Shown here: positions 41,915-53,500 of the stretch, piece by piece | Layout of the letters: the number at the start of each line of letters is the position of its first letter | How positions within the stretch are numbered: position 1 is the stretch's first letter | Assembly (NCBI RefSeq): GCF_031877795.1 | Contig: NC_133954.1 | Span: 8,523,256 to 8,587,255, forward strand | Direction: 5' to 3' | Length of the DNA stretch: 64,000 nucleotides | DNA from: Strix aluco | Taxonomy: Eukaryota; Chordata; Aves; Strigiformes; Strigidae | Program-made: the position numbers and the translations under genes | Notes under the pieces: model-generated | Told to the model about the DNA's origin: nothing | What the model saw: only the letters and a program-made list of their open reading frames with translations | The model's database searches: none

Positions 41915-44900
41915 CGAGGCTGCCTCACCCGTCTTGTTGCTGTCACTGATGGTACGTGTGTGCCGCTGGCCCCTGCCCCGGCCCGTGGGGTCAAACGTAA
42001 ATCGCTCTGTTCCCTCTGATTGCAAAGAAAAGACAAAACCCTCCCGAAGAAGTCATGGCTGTTCACTCCATGGGCTTTGACCGTTGCCCAGCTTTTCTTG
42101 GGGAGGGGAACGAGGCTTCTGCTATTTTTTGGTGCATATTTATGCCCACGCAAGCCTGTGCTCACTCTGGTGCCAAACCAGCTGCAGTCTGGGGCAGATC
42201 CTGCCGCATCGAGTGGGCTGTTTGATCCCTCTCCCCTCTCTCTCTTCCCCACCAGGAATTTGGTTGTTGCCATCCTGTAGCCCAAGTCAGGCTGTGGTGG
42301 GAAGGAGGCACGCGACGGTGGAGCCTGCTTCTGCGGTGCCGCTTCTGCTCTCAAGCTCTTTTGTACAGAGAAGAGGGTTCAAGACTCCTAAGAAGCACAG
42401 CGGAACGGGAACGAGAGCCTCGGCTCCTGGCTGAGGGAGAGGGGTCTCGGAGACAGCTGAGCCCCGCTCGCGGACTCCTTGCAGAACAAAGAATGTCACG
42501 GCACTATTTACAATTTTTCGAAAGTTTTATTTTTGATGTCTTTTTTCTTATTTTTATTTTCAGCATGAGAAATACTGTCTTATGATCAGATGAATTTTAT
42601 TATCCTCCCTTGGAAACTTCAAGGTGGGGAGAGATAGAGAGAGAGAAGGGGACTCTCTAGGAAGATCACCTGCTCCAGGCGTTATGGCAAGACTGTTCTT
42701 TGCTCCTCACCGAGAGGGGACGCAGCCAGAGAGCTGCTTGGAGGCAGGCTGAGCCAGAATGACGTGCAGCTACGTGGAATAACCTCTGGGGAGCGTGGAG
42801 CTCCGAGCAGTGGGCAGCTGCCCAGCTCCCCTGCTTCCTAGGATTTGGGAGAAGAGGGCCAAACCTACTCTTGGGCAGCTGAGCTTTGCGACTGGATTTG
42901 CAGGGTGGTCCTACATGCTTTTAAGCTGGGCCTAAGGAAGGAAGAGCATGTGAGCTATTTGGATGTCGTGGAGCCTTCTGCCAAAGGGTTGCTGCTGCCC
43001 TGGGGAGCAAGGGCTGCTCCTCTGAGGAGACGTTCCCTGAGCAAACACTGGAAGATTTTGCTAAACCCCTGGGATAAGTGGAAGGAAGGTGGCCAAGCTG
43101 TGGCTGTAACTGTTGCAGCACTCCATGGACCAAAGGTACTTGCTACAGTGATCTCAGTCTTGCACAGAGCTGCGGGACGTGCACTTTCAGCCTTTCTCTG
43201 GCTGCCTCCAGAAGCTGTGAACGAAGTGACTTTCTGCTGAGCTGTGAAGGATCTTGATCAGGAGTTGCTGGGGCATTAAGAGGCGTCTCCGAGGTGACTC
43301 GGAGCAAGAAGCAGTTAACTGAGGGTTCTCCTGGAAGGGCATCTGATCCCTGTGAACTTGCTGCTTCCTCCTCTCCCTGGGATGTCCACAGAACCACAGC
43401 AGTTCAGAAACAGGGAAGCCAAGAGAGGTGGTGGCTCTTGCTTTGTTTCTGGGCTCGGCACTGGCTGAAATACCCCCCCCACTCCACCCCTTCACATCCT
43501 GGTCTGCAGCCACTGCCAGAGTTTGCATTTCATGGTGAAGTTTAAAGTTTGCCCGAAGTGATGCTGAGAAGTCTGGAGAAGCATCTTTCCTCCTGTATTT
43601 AAACGAGCAAGTGTTCCTGTGCTGCCAACCCGAGTGAAGGAAACGCTCCATCCTGCAGCACCGTGGTCTGGAAACGCGACGTTGTGGGTGAGGTTGGTGC
43701 CCTGTGAGGTGGCTGCAGTCACTCAGGAGCTGCTGGGACCTTGGTCTTGCCCTGCAGAATGATCTGTGTCCTTGAACTAGACACAGTTGTGTGGATCTTC
43801 AAGCAGTCTGGAAAAATTCTGCTTGTCTGCCTCTGCCAAGCGTTGCTACGAAGGGTGCTAACAAATCCTGCCCTCCCTCTCTTCACCGTCACCTCTGCCC
43901 TGTTTTGATCTTGGAGAAAAAAATACGCTTTTTAAAAAGGATTTGGCTTCCAAATGAAACTAATAACTAAGCTTCAAAATCTGTACAAATACCTCATCGG
44001 ACACTACTCACTGCTGACTCGGTGTTGTGTTGTCGGGGCAGTGGTTATCAGGGAGGGGGAGCTGCCCCAAGACGTGCTGAGCAGCTTTTCCTGACCCTGG
44101 GTGACACCGGAGCTGACCTGCTCTACGGCCACCGTGTCCCCTCCACATGGGGACCGGCACCGGGCCCTCCCCGGCCGCTGCTGCGTTCCCTCCCCTCGGC
44201 TGTAGACCTGCAGCTCCCACCCAAGTTATCAGCGGACCCTGCAGATAAATGCAAACGCACAGCACGTCGGGCTGGGGGGGAAACGTCTGTTCTTGTGCAG
44301 GTGAAACTCGAGTATCCGCGCGCCTGCCCCTGCTGCATCTCGGCTCTCCGCGTGCTGAAGATTTGAATCTTCTAACTTATCCCCATGCTGGAAAGGAAAA
44401 CCTTCCCGAGAGCCAACGTGGTCTGACTCCTGAAGTGTCCAAACCTGTGACAGTGAAGAGGGGCTGGTGCGTGTGTCTCCTGCCAAGATTCCCTCCAAAA
44501 AAACCCTGAAAGATGCAGAGGCGTGGATACGATGGCGTGGGCCGGTGCGTGTGGATGGGTGGTGGCCTGTGGGACACATGGAATGGGGGAGCTGTGAGTC
44601 TCCCCTTGCTGAAGCCGGGCAGAAGCTGGTCCTTTCCCTTGTGTGATGGGAGTGACAGTATTTCCACTCCTTCCTTCCCTGTTCTGGGAGGGAGAGGCAC
44701 AGGCTGGGGTTGGGAAGGGAAAGCAGCCGACCTGGAGAGCAGACCAGGGCAAACTGATGCTGGCTGGGCACTGGGAATCGGTGCAGAGTCCGTCCTGCCC
44801 ACGCTGGGCTTGCCTGGGGTGAAAATGCACAACTCTGCTCCACGGTGAGCGGGGAGAGCTGTGCTGTATCACCCTATCCCCCGTGTGTCCCCCCCTGGAG

Positions 44901-45467
44901 CTCCCCGTGTCCCCCCCAAGCTCCCCCAGGGTGGATGGGGAGGCTCTGTGGCGTTCAGAGCTGTTGAAGAAGCAGCCAGACTTTAGGGATAATACTTGAA
45001 TTAGATGTATTTGGCTGTCACCCTTCTTGGGAGGATTTCTCCCAGCAGCCTGCTGGTGCTTCTGTTGTTACTTGAACCCCGTGCACGGGGCAGGGGGGGC
45101 AGCACTCCCCAAACTGAGGCCAGCAGCAAGGCTCGGGGTCTCTCCAGCAACTGAAATGATGGAGGAAACGTGCTCTGGGGTGTTGGATAGGGGATGGGGG
45201 GACACCAGCGGGTCACGCTGACGTGCTCGGTGTCAGCTGTAGCTGCACAAGGCCCCCCCCAAATCGATCTGGACCCTCAGGAGTGGGGGGGTCAGCTCTG
45301 CCATGAAGGTGGCAGATGCTCTTCAGCCTCCCCAGGGCCCTGCTCCACCTCTCCTTGCTCCAGGGCAGGCAGGGGACCTGGAGTGAGGTCAGTGCCTGTG
45401 GCTGGTGGCACTGGAGAAGATCCCAAGGTGAGCTGTAGTTAACAGCTTTTTCTTGAAATCCACTTAA

Positions 45468-45473
45468 AATAAA
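45468..45473 (+). terminator. Candidate proximal SOCS7 poly(A) signal
   Basis: AATAAA in CTTAAAATAAAGCTGTTCCTTG. The downstream context is less GU-rich than for the site at 47608. Confidence 0.35.
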
Positions 45474-47607
45474 GCTGTTCCTTGAGCTCCTTCACGTCTA
45501 GGTGTAAGGGGAGGGACTTGTTCTGCTGTTTGGGAGTGGAAAAGGTCCAGAGCTTTTGTTTCAAGGCTGGATGTGAGTGGAGCGAGCAGAGCGGTGCCTG
45601 CCGAGGGGGTGACGGGCTTTGTGGGCACCTCAGAGAGGTGGCTGGGTCCTGTCTTGCCAGTGAGCCCCATCCCTGTTTGGGGAGGAACACCTGATGTTTG
45701 TGTCCTGCCTGGAATGGTTTTGTAGGTTGGTTCTGGAGGGTGCTCTCATCCTGCTGATTTGGGAAAAAATTTTATAGCCTCCTTTCTCCAACCTTGAATT
45801 CTGCAGAGGTTGTTGCCATCCTCCTCCCTCCATCAGGGACCGGAGGCAGATGAACAACGACGCGGACCATAAAAACTACCAAAGCGCAGAAAGTACCTGC
45901 GGAAAAACTCCTTTTTCAGCTGGAGATGGTGCTTTTTCAGCTGGATGGGCGCAGCCTTCAGCCGTGCGTTGTACCCGCTTCTCAGGTTGGCGAGATCCCG
46001 TGGCTGCTCCCTGCAGCTCCTCTCCCTGCAGCCTTATTTCAAGGTGGGGAACGACCTGGCTCGCTCCTGCAGCGTGAAATTCAGATAAACCAGGACAGTT
46101 TTCTCACGTGGAAGTTTTGTGCTCAGCCTTGACCTCCTGGAGGCCAAAAGAAGGGGAAAACAAACCATCCTTAAGTTGGTTTGTGTGGGACCTGCCGCGG
46201 GCAGGGTGGGACCCACCTGAGCCACTGATGCGAGAGGGAATCGGTGGTTTCCAAAGCGCCAGGCACGTGGGGTTTACGTATCTGGCCAGTTTTTAAACCC
46301 TAAAAATGTTTTTAATAGAAACCTGTTATCGTGCACGTGCTTGAAGGAGCGTGTGGGTGCAGGGAGAGGTGCAGGGCTGCACCCCGGCTGGGCACGCTCT
46401 GCTGCGGGTCGTGGTTGGGGCTGATGTCTTGTCCGGGAGCATTTTGGGGAGAAAACTGCTGGAAAGCAGAGTTTGCAAAAGGAAGGATCTTCCTGCTCCC
46501 CCTAGGAAGGGAACTGGCTGTTCTTTGTTCTTCGTGGTTAAGATCTGCCCTTGGGATGATTTTGACCCTTAAGATTGACCATCAGGTCTGAGCCTGGGGG
46601 GCTCATCGGGGACTCAGACACCCCCCGAGCCCCCTCGGCTTCCCAGAATGGAGGGATTTATCGGGGTGCTCCAAGCCGCCCCCCTAGTGCTCCCCTCCCC
46701 AGCCCCTCGCTCCTCATCCACAGTCTTCCAGGTGAGATGGGGCAGGCGGGACCCCCCCCACACCCCCCCAAACATCCCCTGGGATTAACGGGGTCCCCGC
46801 AGCGCCGCCTCCCACTGTGCCTCCAGCTGAAAAGCACAACCAGTGCCCAAAACCGCAGCAGCCCCCCGGGGAGAGCTCCCAGTGTCCCCCCCCCCCCCCC
46901 CCATCCTGGCTGCTCCCCTGCCAGGGTGTTACCCCAAAAATCGCTGATGGGCAGCGCTAACCCTGGACCCCGACTCGCCTTTAGGGAAGGACCGAGCAGA
47001 TTCCAGCAGCTCTGAGCGCAGGACCTCGCGCTGCTCGTCGCCAGGACTGTTGAACCACCCTTTGGTAGAAACGCCGCTTTGCTTAATTTTATTTTTTTCT
47101 TTTTTTTTTTTTTTTGGTGTGTGCTTAATTTATTAAAATAGTTGCTGTATAATTTATTTTCATAAACTATATTAAAAAGTTACTAAATGGTAAAAACAGA
47201 CTTGCAGGCCAATCTTTCAGAAGAAGAAGAAAAAAAAAAAAAACGTTTTTGATATAAACACAAATGCACTTTTGGGTGTGTTTGGTTATTTTTGGGGGTG
47301 GGGAGGGGGAGCCTGGCTGTACCTGTGGGTTTGTCTGTATATATTGTATTAATAGGCATGTTTGGCCTCTCGTGTGGAGATGTTAGTAACTGCTGCAGGT
47401 CCTCTGGGGGAAGCTGGCGTGAAGTTCCTGGTTTGGTTTCTTTTTTTTTTTTGGTTTTCTTTTTTTGTTGGGGTTTTTTTTTTTTTTGTAAGCTGTCAGT
47501 GAGGGCGAGCTGACTTCTGTGTTTGTAACTCCTTTCTATCGTCGTTTTGACTGATGGGTTTTTTTGGTTGGGGGGGTGGGTGGGAAGGGAAGAGAGTGGG
47601 GGTTTGA

Positions 47608-47613
47608 AATAAA
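47608..47613 (+). terminator. Candidate distal SOCS7 poly(A) signal
   Basis: AATAAA followed about 20-40 bases later by TTTTATGTGCTGTGTGTTGT, a good GU-rich downstream element. Sequence turns strongly C-rich just past this point. Confidence 0.65.
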
Positions 47614-47664
47614 ATAATTGGAAATTGTTTTATGTGCTGTGTGTTGTCTTGAGTCTCCCCTTTG

Positions 47665-47689
47665 CCCCCCCCCCCCCCCCCCCCCCCCC
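47665..47689 (+). repeat. Poly-C run, 25 bases
   Basis: An uninterrupted run of C. Homopolymers of this length are often miscounted in assemblies; a run of 17 C lies at 46886-46902. Confidence 0.95.
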
Positions 47690-49514
47690 TACTTACAGCA
47701 TCGCTGTAGGGTGGGGACCCAAGGCCTGGAGCTGCCCGGCTCCCCCTCCTGCCCCCCAGCTTCACCTTGTCCCCCCTCCTCAGCCCCGTCCCCCTCCCCA
47801 GGAGCCATGGGTGATGCTTCCCCCCCCCTCACCCTGCACCGAGGTGCTTTGAACGCCCCCGAGTTTGGCAGATCAAAGGCTGCGGAGCGACAGATCGGGG
47901 CTGAGGCGGGCGGCTGCAGGGGGGGCTCACAGCCCTGGGGAGCCTTCATCCCCTCCTCCTCATCCTTCTCCATCACTTGGCGCGGGGCAGCGGTGGGGTG
48001 TTGGGGTGCAGCGGGGCTGGGGAGGGGGCCGGCGTTTGCCCCAGTGCCCCCCAGCCACAGTCCCTGTCCCCAGACCGGGGCTCTGTGTGGGGACAAAGAC
48101 CCCATTGATGGGCTCAGACGGTCCCTCCAGGCTGGATCCAACATCTGGGGCCTCATCGTGAATTTTTTTTCTTGGCTGGCCCAAGCTGAGATGCCACCGG
48201 CCCCCTCCATCACCAGCCTGCGCCCACTGAACCCCCCCAGGCAGGACCTCTCGGAGGAGGGGAGCGGGGAGGTTTTGGGGTTCCCCCAGCCCCGAGGACG
48301 GTTGCGTTTGGGGGTGCCATGAGCAGGGGTGGCTGTACCCCAGCACTTGCCCTCCACGGGGACGGTGCCCCGCAGCCGTGGGGAGCCACGTGCCCGGGGC
48401 AGGGATGGGGCACCCCCTCGGTGTCCCCCGCAGCCCCATAAAGCCCCTTTGTCCGGCCGCCTCTGCGCCGCCCTGGAGAAGCCCCAACATGGCTGCGCTG
48501 CGCAGAGCTTATTTTTAACATCTCATTAGCATCAGAAAGCAGCAAATTTTCCCCCCCGCCCCCCCCCCCACCCCCCAGTCCCCGGCGAGGTTCGGAGCCC
48601 CCAGACAAAAGCCGCTTTCTTTCCACCCGCGCTCCCTGCTCGCCTCCCCCCCCCTCCCCAGCCCTGGGGTGCTGCTGCAGTGTGGGGCCCCGGGGACCCC
48701 CACATGCTCCCCCCCCCCCTTGTCCCGGTGGGTCCCCATGCCAGTGGGGCGCTGTGGCCCTGCTGTGTGGGCTCAGGCGAGGTGGGGGGACATGGGGGGG
48801 GGCCCGAGCATCACTGGCTCCTGGTGCCACCCACCCTGTGCCAGGTCTGAGCCTGGTGGGGTTCCTGGCCAAAAAAAACCCTGTTGAAGTGTCACTGTGC
48901 TGCTCCCCCCCCCCCCAGCTCCCCTCCTCGGCCAGCCCTGCCCAAACCACGAGGCCAGGCTGACCCGGAGGTGGGGTGCGGGGTGTCGTGTCCCCCCAGT
49001 GCAGCACCAGCATGGGGCTGCACCCTGAGGAGGGGATGGGGTGGGTGCTCTGCCCCTCCTCATCCTCACACGCCCCAATGGGGGGAGCGCGGGAGCGTGC
49101 AGGGAAACTGAGGTACAGCCCGAGGCCACACAAGGGAAACTGAGGCACAGGGTCATGCCAAGGGAGCTGAGGCAGAGTGTGGGGCCGTGCCTGGGGAGCC
49201 CAGGGCGGGCACGGGGCCGGGTGCCGCTGGCCGAGGCGTGCTGGGGGCTGGCCGTGTCCCAGTGGGTCACTGGGCCACGCTGGGCCTGGCACTGGCGCTG
49301 CCTCCCAGCTAATATTTACCCAGGCTGGAGGGCTTGGCCGCTGCCACGGGAAATGCCACGGCCGGGCCAGGGGCCACGAACCCGCTGCTCACTGCGGGGG
49401 GGACACAGCCAGTGTCACCCACTCGCTGCCCCGGTGCCACCCCAACTCTGGGCACGGCCACCAGCCCCCGGGGGCCTCTGGAGCCTCTGGGAGAAGGGAG
49501 AGGGGTGAGGGGAT

Positions 49515-49800
49515 GGATGGAGGGTTGGGGAAAGGAGGGAGGGAGGGATGGTGGGTGATGAGGGGGTGGGATGGATGGGAGGGTGGGTGGATGGATGGAT
49601 GGACAGGTGGATGGGTAAAGGTTGGGGGACAGGGGATGGATGGATGGATGGATGGATGGATGGATGGATGGATGGAGGAAGGAAGGAGGGAAGGAAGGAC
49701 AGAGAATGTGTGGATGGGCAGGAGAAAAGAAGGATGAATGGGGATGGATGGAAGATGGAGGGGAGGGAGGATGGATGGATGGATGGATGGATGGATGGAT
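49515..49800 (+). repeat. GATG/GGAT microsatellite, imperfect
   Basis: Stretches of (GGAT)n, for example 49636-49674 and 49771-49801, broken by GGAGGGA and GGAAGGAA variants. Confidence 0.95.
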
Positions 49801-49823
49801 GGGAGGGAAGAAGGGATGGAAGG

Positions 49824-49949
49824 GGAAGGAAGGAAGGAAGGAAGGAAGGAAGGAAGGAAGGAAGGAAGGAAGGAAGGAAGGAAGGAAGGAAGGAAGGAAG
49901 GAAGGAAGGAAGGAAGGAAGGAAGGAAGGAAGGAAGGAAGGAAGGAAGA
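49824..49949 (+). repeat. (GGAA)n microsatellite, about 31 units
   Basis: A near-perfect tetranucleotide run. It is flanked by two copies of an approximately 75-90 bp segment beginning ATGTGTGGATGGGCAGG at 49706 and 49949, 243 bases apart. Confidence 0.97.
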
Positions 49950-50047
49950 TGTGTGGATGGGCAGGGGAAAGGAAGGATGAATGGGGATGGATGGAAGATG
50001 GAGGGGAGGGAGGATGGATGGATGGAGAGAGGGAGGGAGGGAGGGAG

Positions 50048-50120
50048 GATGGGATGGGATGGGATGGGATGGGATGGGATGGGATGGGATGGGATGGGAT
50101 GGGATGGGATGGGATGGGAG
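50048..50120 (+). repeat. (GGGAT)n pentanucleotide, about 14 units
   Basis: Consecutive GATGG units without interruption. Confidence 0.97.
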
Positions 50121-50229
50121 GATGGCTGGGGGCTGGATGGAAGGCTGAAGGGGTGAGGGGGGGTGGAAGGACGGATGGATTCAAGGAAGGAGGATGAGGA
50201 GTGGAAGGGGGTGTGCGGGCAAGGTGGGA

Positions 50230-50560
50230 GGCAGGACGCAGGGGTGTGACGGAAGGGTGGCGGGAGGGGGGGGTGGAGGGGGAGGCCGGGGGGGGCCGGG
50301 CGGAGGGGAGGGCGGCGGCGGGGCCCCGGGTGGGGCCGGGCACGGCCCCCTCCCGCCGCCGCTCACATGACGCCGCTCCCGGGATGCGCCGGGCGGCGCC
50401 GGGCGTGGGCGGCGGCGGCGAGAGGCGGCGGCGGCGGCGGCAGCGGGGCCGCACCGGGGCGCGCCGGCTCCGCCACCGGCCGCGGGACCAGCCCATGGCC
50501 CGCGGGCGGCCCGCCGCGCCCTGAGCGGCCCCATGGAGCAGGTAGGACCGGGACCGGCAC
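50230..50560 (+). promoter_or_regulatory. CpG-dense island, possible alternative first exon
   Basis: CpG-dense sequence ends in an ATG-GAG-CAG followed by GTAGGA (50533-50547), which would suit a tiny first coding exon with a donor. It could be an upstream ARHGAP23 promoter, a separate non-coding transcript, or simply GC-rich DNA. No homology supports the ATG. Confidence 0.3.
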
Positions 50561-53500
50561 CGGGACCCCCGCGGCGGGGACGGGACGGGTCGGGTCCAGC
50601 ACCCACGGGCGCGCCGCCGCTGCGGGGGCCCGAGGCTGGGGAAAGCCTCGTACCGGGACCCCCGGCTGCCCCCCCACCCCCGGGGACCGCGCCTGCTACC
50701 TGGGGGGACTCCGCCTGCCACCTCCGTGCCCCCCACCTGCTGCTCAGGGACCCCCTTTTTGCCTTCGTGGGTCCCCACCCACCTTCCTCCAGCCCCCCAG
50801 GTGCTGCCCTGGCATCACCCCCCACCACCACCCACTCCCCCATCACCCACCTGCCTCGCTGGGACCGCCTGCGCCCCACCCCAGCATCACCAACCTAGGA
50901 CCCCCAGTATCACCCTCTGCTTCACCCAGGACCCCCCACTGACACGACGCCTGCCCGGGGGTTGAGCCCCTGACTACCCCCCCAGGCCCCCCGTGTCCCA
51001 CCGACGCCAGCTGTGGCATCTGTGTGGGCACCCATGGGTGCTCACCCTGCCGTGGGGATGCTTCCTGGCCCCTCGTCCGCCGTGGAGGGGGTGGGTGGCC
51101 GGGAGAGGACAGTCCTGGCTCTGCCACAGGTTTCTGTTGCAGCCCGAGGTGTGTCTCGCCCCGCTCGCTGTGAGCAGCGAGATTTGGGGAAGGGGCTTCT
51201 GCTCGGGGAAGGGGCCGGAGCCGCCGTGGGGTGTGGAGAAAGCTCGGGGGGGGCTCAGGTGAGGCTGTGTCTGTTGGTCTTTCCTCTGTCGCCTCGTCCT
51301 GTTATTCACCAGCCGACGCCTCCAGAAACCGGGCTGCTGTGCCCCGGCCGGGCTGCGATGTCCTTCCCCGGTGCCCACCCAGAGCCGTGGGTGCTCTCAG
51401 TCCCCCCATGCCCTGGCTCCCTGTGGCGGGGGGGTTCTTCCCCCTCGGAGCATCTCCCCCCACCCCAGCGCCATGCCCACGGGCGAGGGGTCCAGCTCCC
51501 TTCGTGCAGCCTCTGCGCCCCTCGGGCTCTGCCTCGTGCTTCCACCATCCTTCAGGCTTGGCCCAGATCTGAGCGCAGGATTTAACGCCTTGTGTGTGCC
51601 CCCCCCACCAACACCCCCCTCACGGGGGGCAGGAGGGTCTGGGGCTGCCCCGGGGACCAGGGCAGAGCCACCGCTTTGGGCACGACACATCCCCAGCGCG
51701 CAGCGAGGTTCCACGGCACGTTGGGGGCCGCGTGCTTGTGAATCCCCCCCCCGCCTCGCCCCCCGCCAAGGGCCGTGGCTGGGAGAGGCAGCGCGGGGGT
51801 GCGCGGCAGCGTGGGTGAGCACGCGCCGGCGCCTTCACCAGCGCCCCCCCCCTCCCCAGCCCCCCGGGAGCTTCGCACGCATCCGCCTCGCCGGAGCGGC
51901 GAAAGCCAACGCGGGGGCTGCACGTGATGCGCTGACATCCCCATCCCTGGGTCCAGCACCCTCCCTGGGGCTGCGAGCACCCAAAGCCCCCCCCCTCAAC
52001 TCCTCACCCTGCCTGCCCGCTGCCCGCTGCTGCCCGCCGTGGCTTGATTCCCACTGGAAAAAAATCCCCCCCTCGAGCACATCCAGCTGCAATGCAGAGG
52101 AGCTCCCGAGCGGCCCCCGCGCCTTCCCCGCCGCCCTCGTTGGCAGCGACGCCTTCGGAGGAGCCGCGGTGGTTTTAGGCCGGGAGCGGCAGCAGGTTGG
52201 CATGTGCCTGCCAGCACCCGGGCAGGGCAGGCAGGATCCAGGCAGGGCAGGCAGGATCCGGCAGCGAGGGCAGCCCTGGCCAGCCGCCCTCCCGCCTCCC
52301 ACCTGCGATGGGCCACGGCAGCCGCGGATGCGCCGAGCGAGGGGTCCCCCGATTCCCAGCAGGATTTCAGCCCCTCCCTGATGTGGGATGAGCATGTAAG
52401 TCCGCGCCGGCCCCCCGCACCCCCCGTCCCGCCGTGCTGCCCTGCTTTGCTCTGCCTCGCTGCCGGGTTTCCTCGCCGATCCCATCCCAGATCCCCCCGC
52501 CCTGGCCTTGCTCTTGTTTATCCCCCGACAGACCCGCTGGCAGGGGAAGGAGGGGTTGGGGCCGTAACCCTTTCGCCTCTCCACCGCCGTATCAAAATGG
52601 CTTCGCGCCGCGGTGGCTGCGAGAGGAGAGAGGAGCTCTCGGCCCGGAGATGTCTGCCGGGGGCCGGGAGGGTGCTGAGCGCTGCGGCGTGCACCCACCT
52701 TTGCCCCCTGGGCCGTGGCGAGCGGGGTCTGCGTGAGACCCCCCACCCCAAAGGGGCACCCAACGCTGGGTGTCCCTGTCCCCAGCCCCGCTGCCATGGT
52801 CCCACTGTGCCCTACCCCGACGCCGCTGCCCCTCCGGCTGTGCCAGCCCCGCTCTGACATCCCGCTTTTGCTTTTTTTTCATTTTAATTCGTAGGATTAG
52901 GTTAAAACCCATCGCCCAGCCGGGATTCCCCTCTCGCTCCCTTTGTCTGCGGCACGGAAGAGGCTCCACAGGGAGCGGCAGCTTGGGCGGGCGGGGGGCT
53001 CACGCTCCCCCAGCTCCGCTTCTCCGGGATTTGGGCCAGAGTGGGGGCCGGGGGGGTTGAGACGTGATGGATCCGCTCAGCTAAAGCGGGCAGGGCGGGC
53101 GGGAGCCAGGATTTTCGGGTGGATGGTTATGGAATGGGGTGTGGGGTGAGCGGCGATGGCATCCGGGCTCGGGGACGCCCTGCCAGGGCCGTGTGTCCCA
53201 TCCTGGCATGTGGGGACGGAGGAGCCGGGTGTCCCCGGGGGGGCTGCAAATGGGGGTCTTGGTGCTGGGGTGGGGCCGGGGGAGACAAAGAGGGCTGGGA
53301 GGAGGGAGGGAGTGTCGGCTGGCTGGGTGCCTGGTGGCACACCACTCCTTGGGGATCCCCATGGAAAAGCTGCCCCAGGAGTGGGGCTGAGGTTTGGGGG
53401 CTCTCCTTGAGCCCCCCCCCCAGGCTGTGCACCCCAGAAGGGGGGTCACCCCTTGCTGGGGATGGCTGCTTCTCCCCGACCTCGCAGGAGGGTCCGTCCC

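Larger units (their letters stand above)
41915..47630 (+). other. SOCS7: Probable long SOCS7 3' UTR
   Basis: No coding potential was recognised. AT-rich stretches at about 42490-42610, 43915-44005 and 47075-47260 stand out from GC-rich surroundings, as conserved UTR segments often do. The last is followed by an AATAAA at 47608-47613 with a GT-rich downstream element. Mammalian SOCS7 also has a multi-kilobase 3' UTR as I recall it. An earlier AATAAA at 45468-45473 could give a shorter form. Confidence 0.6.

Noticed and set aside
49309-50778. 489-codon minus-strand frame rich in HPS and FLPS repeats
   Set aside because: It is a translation of the GATG, GGAA and GGGAT microsatellites.
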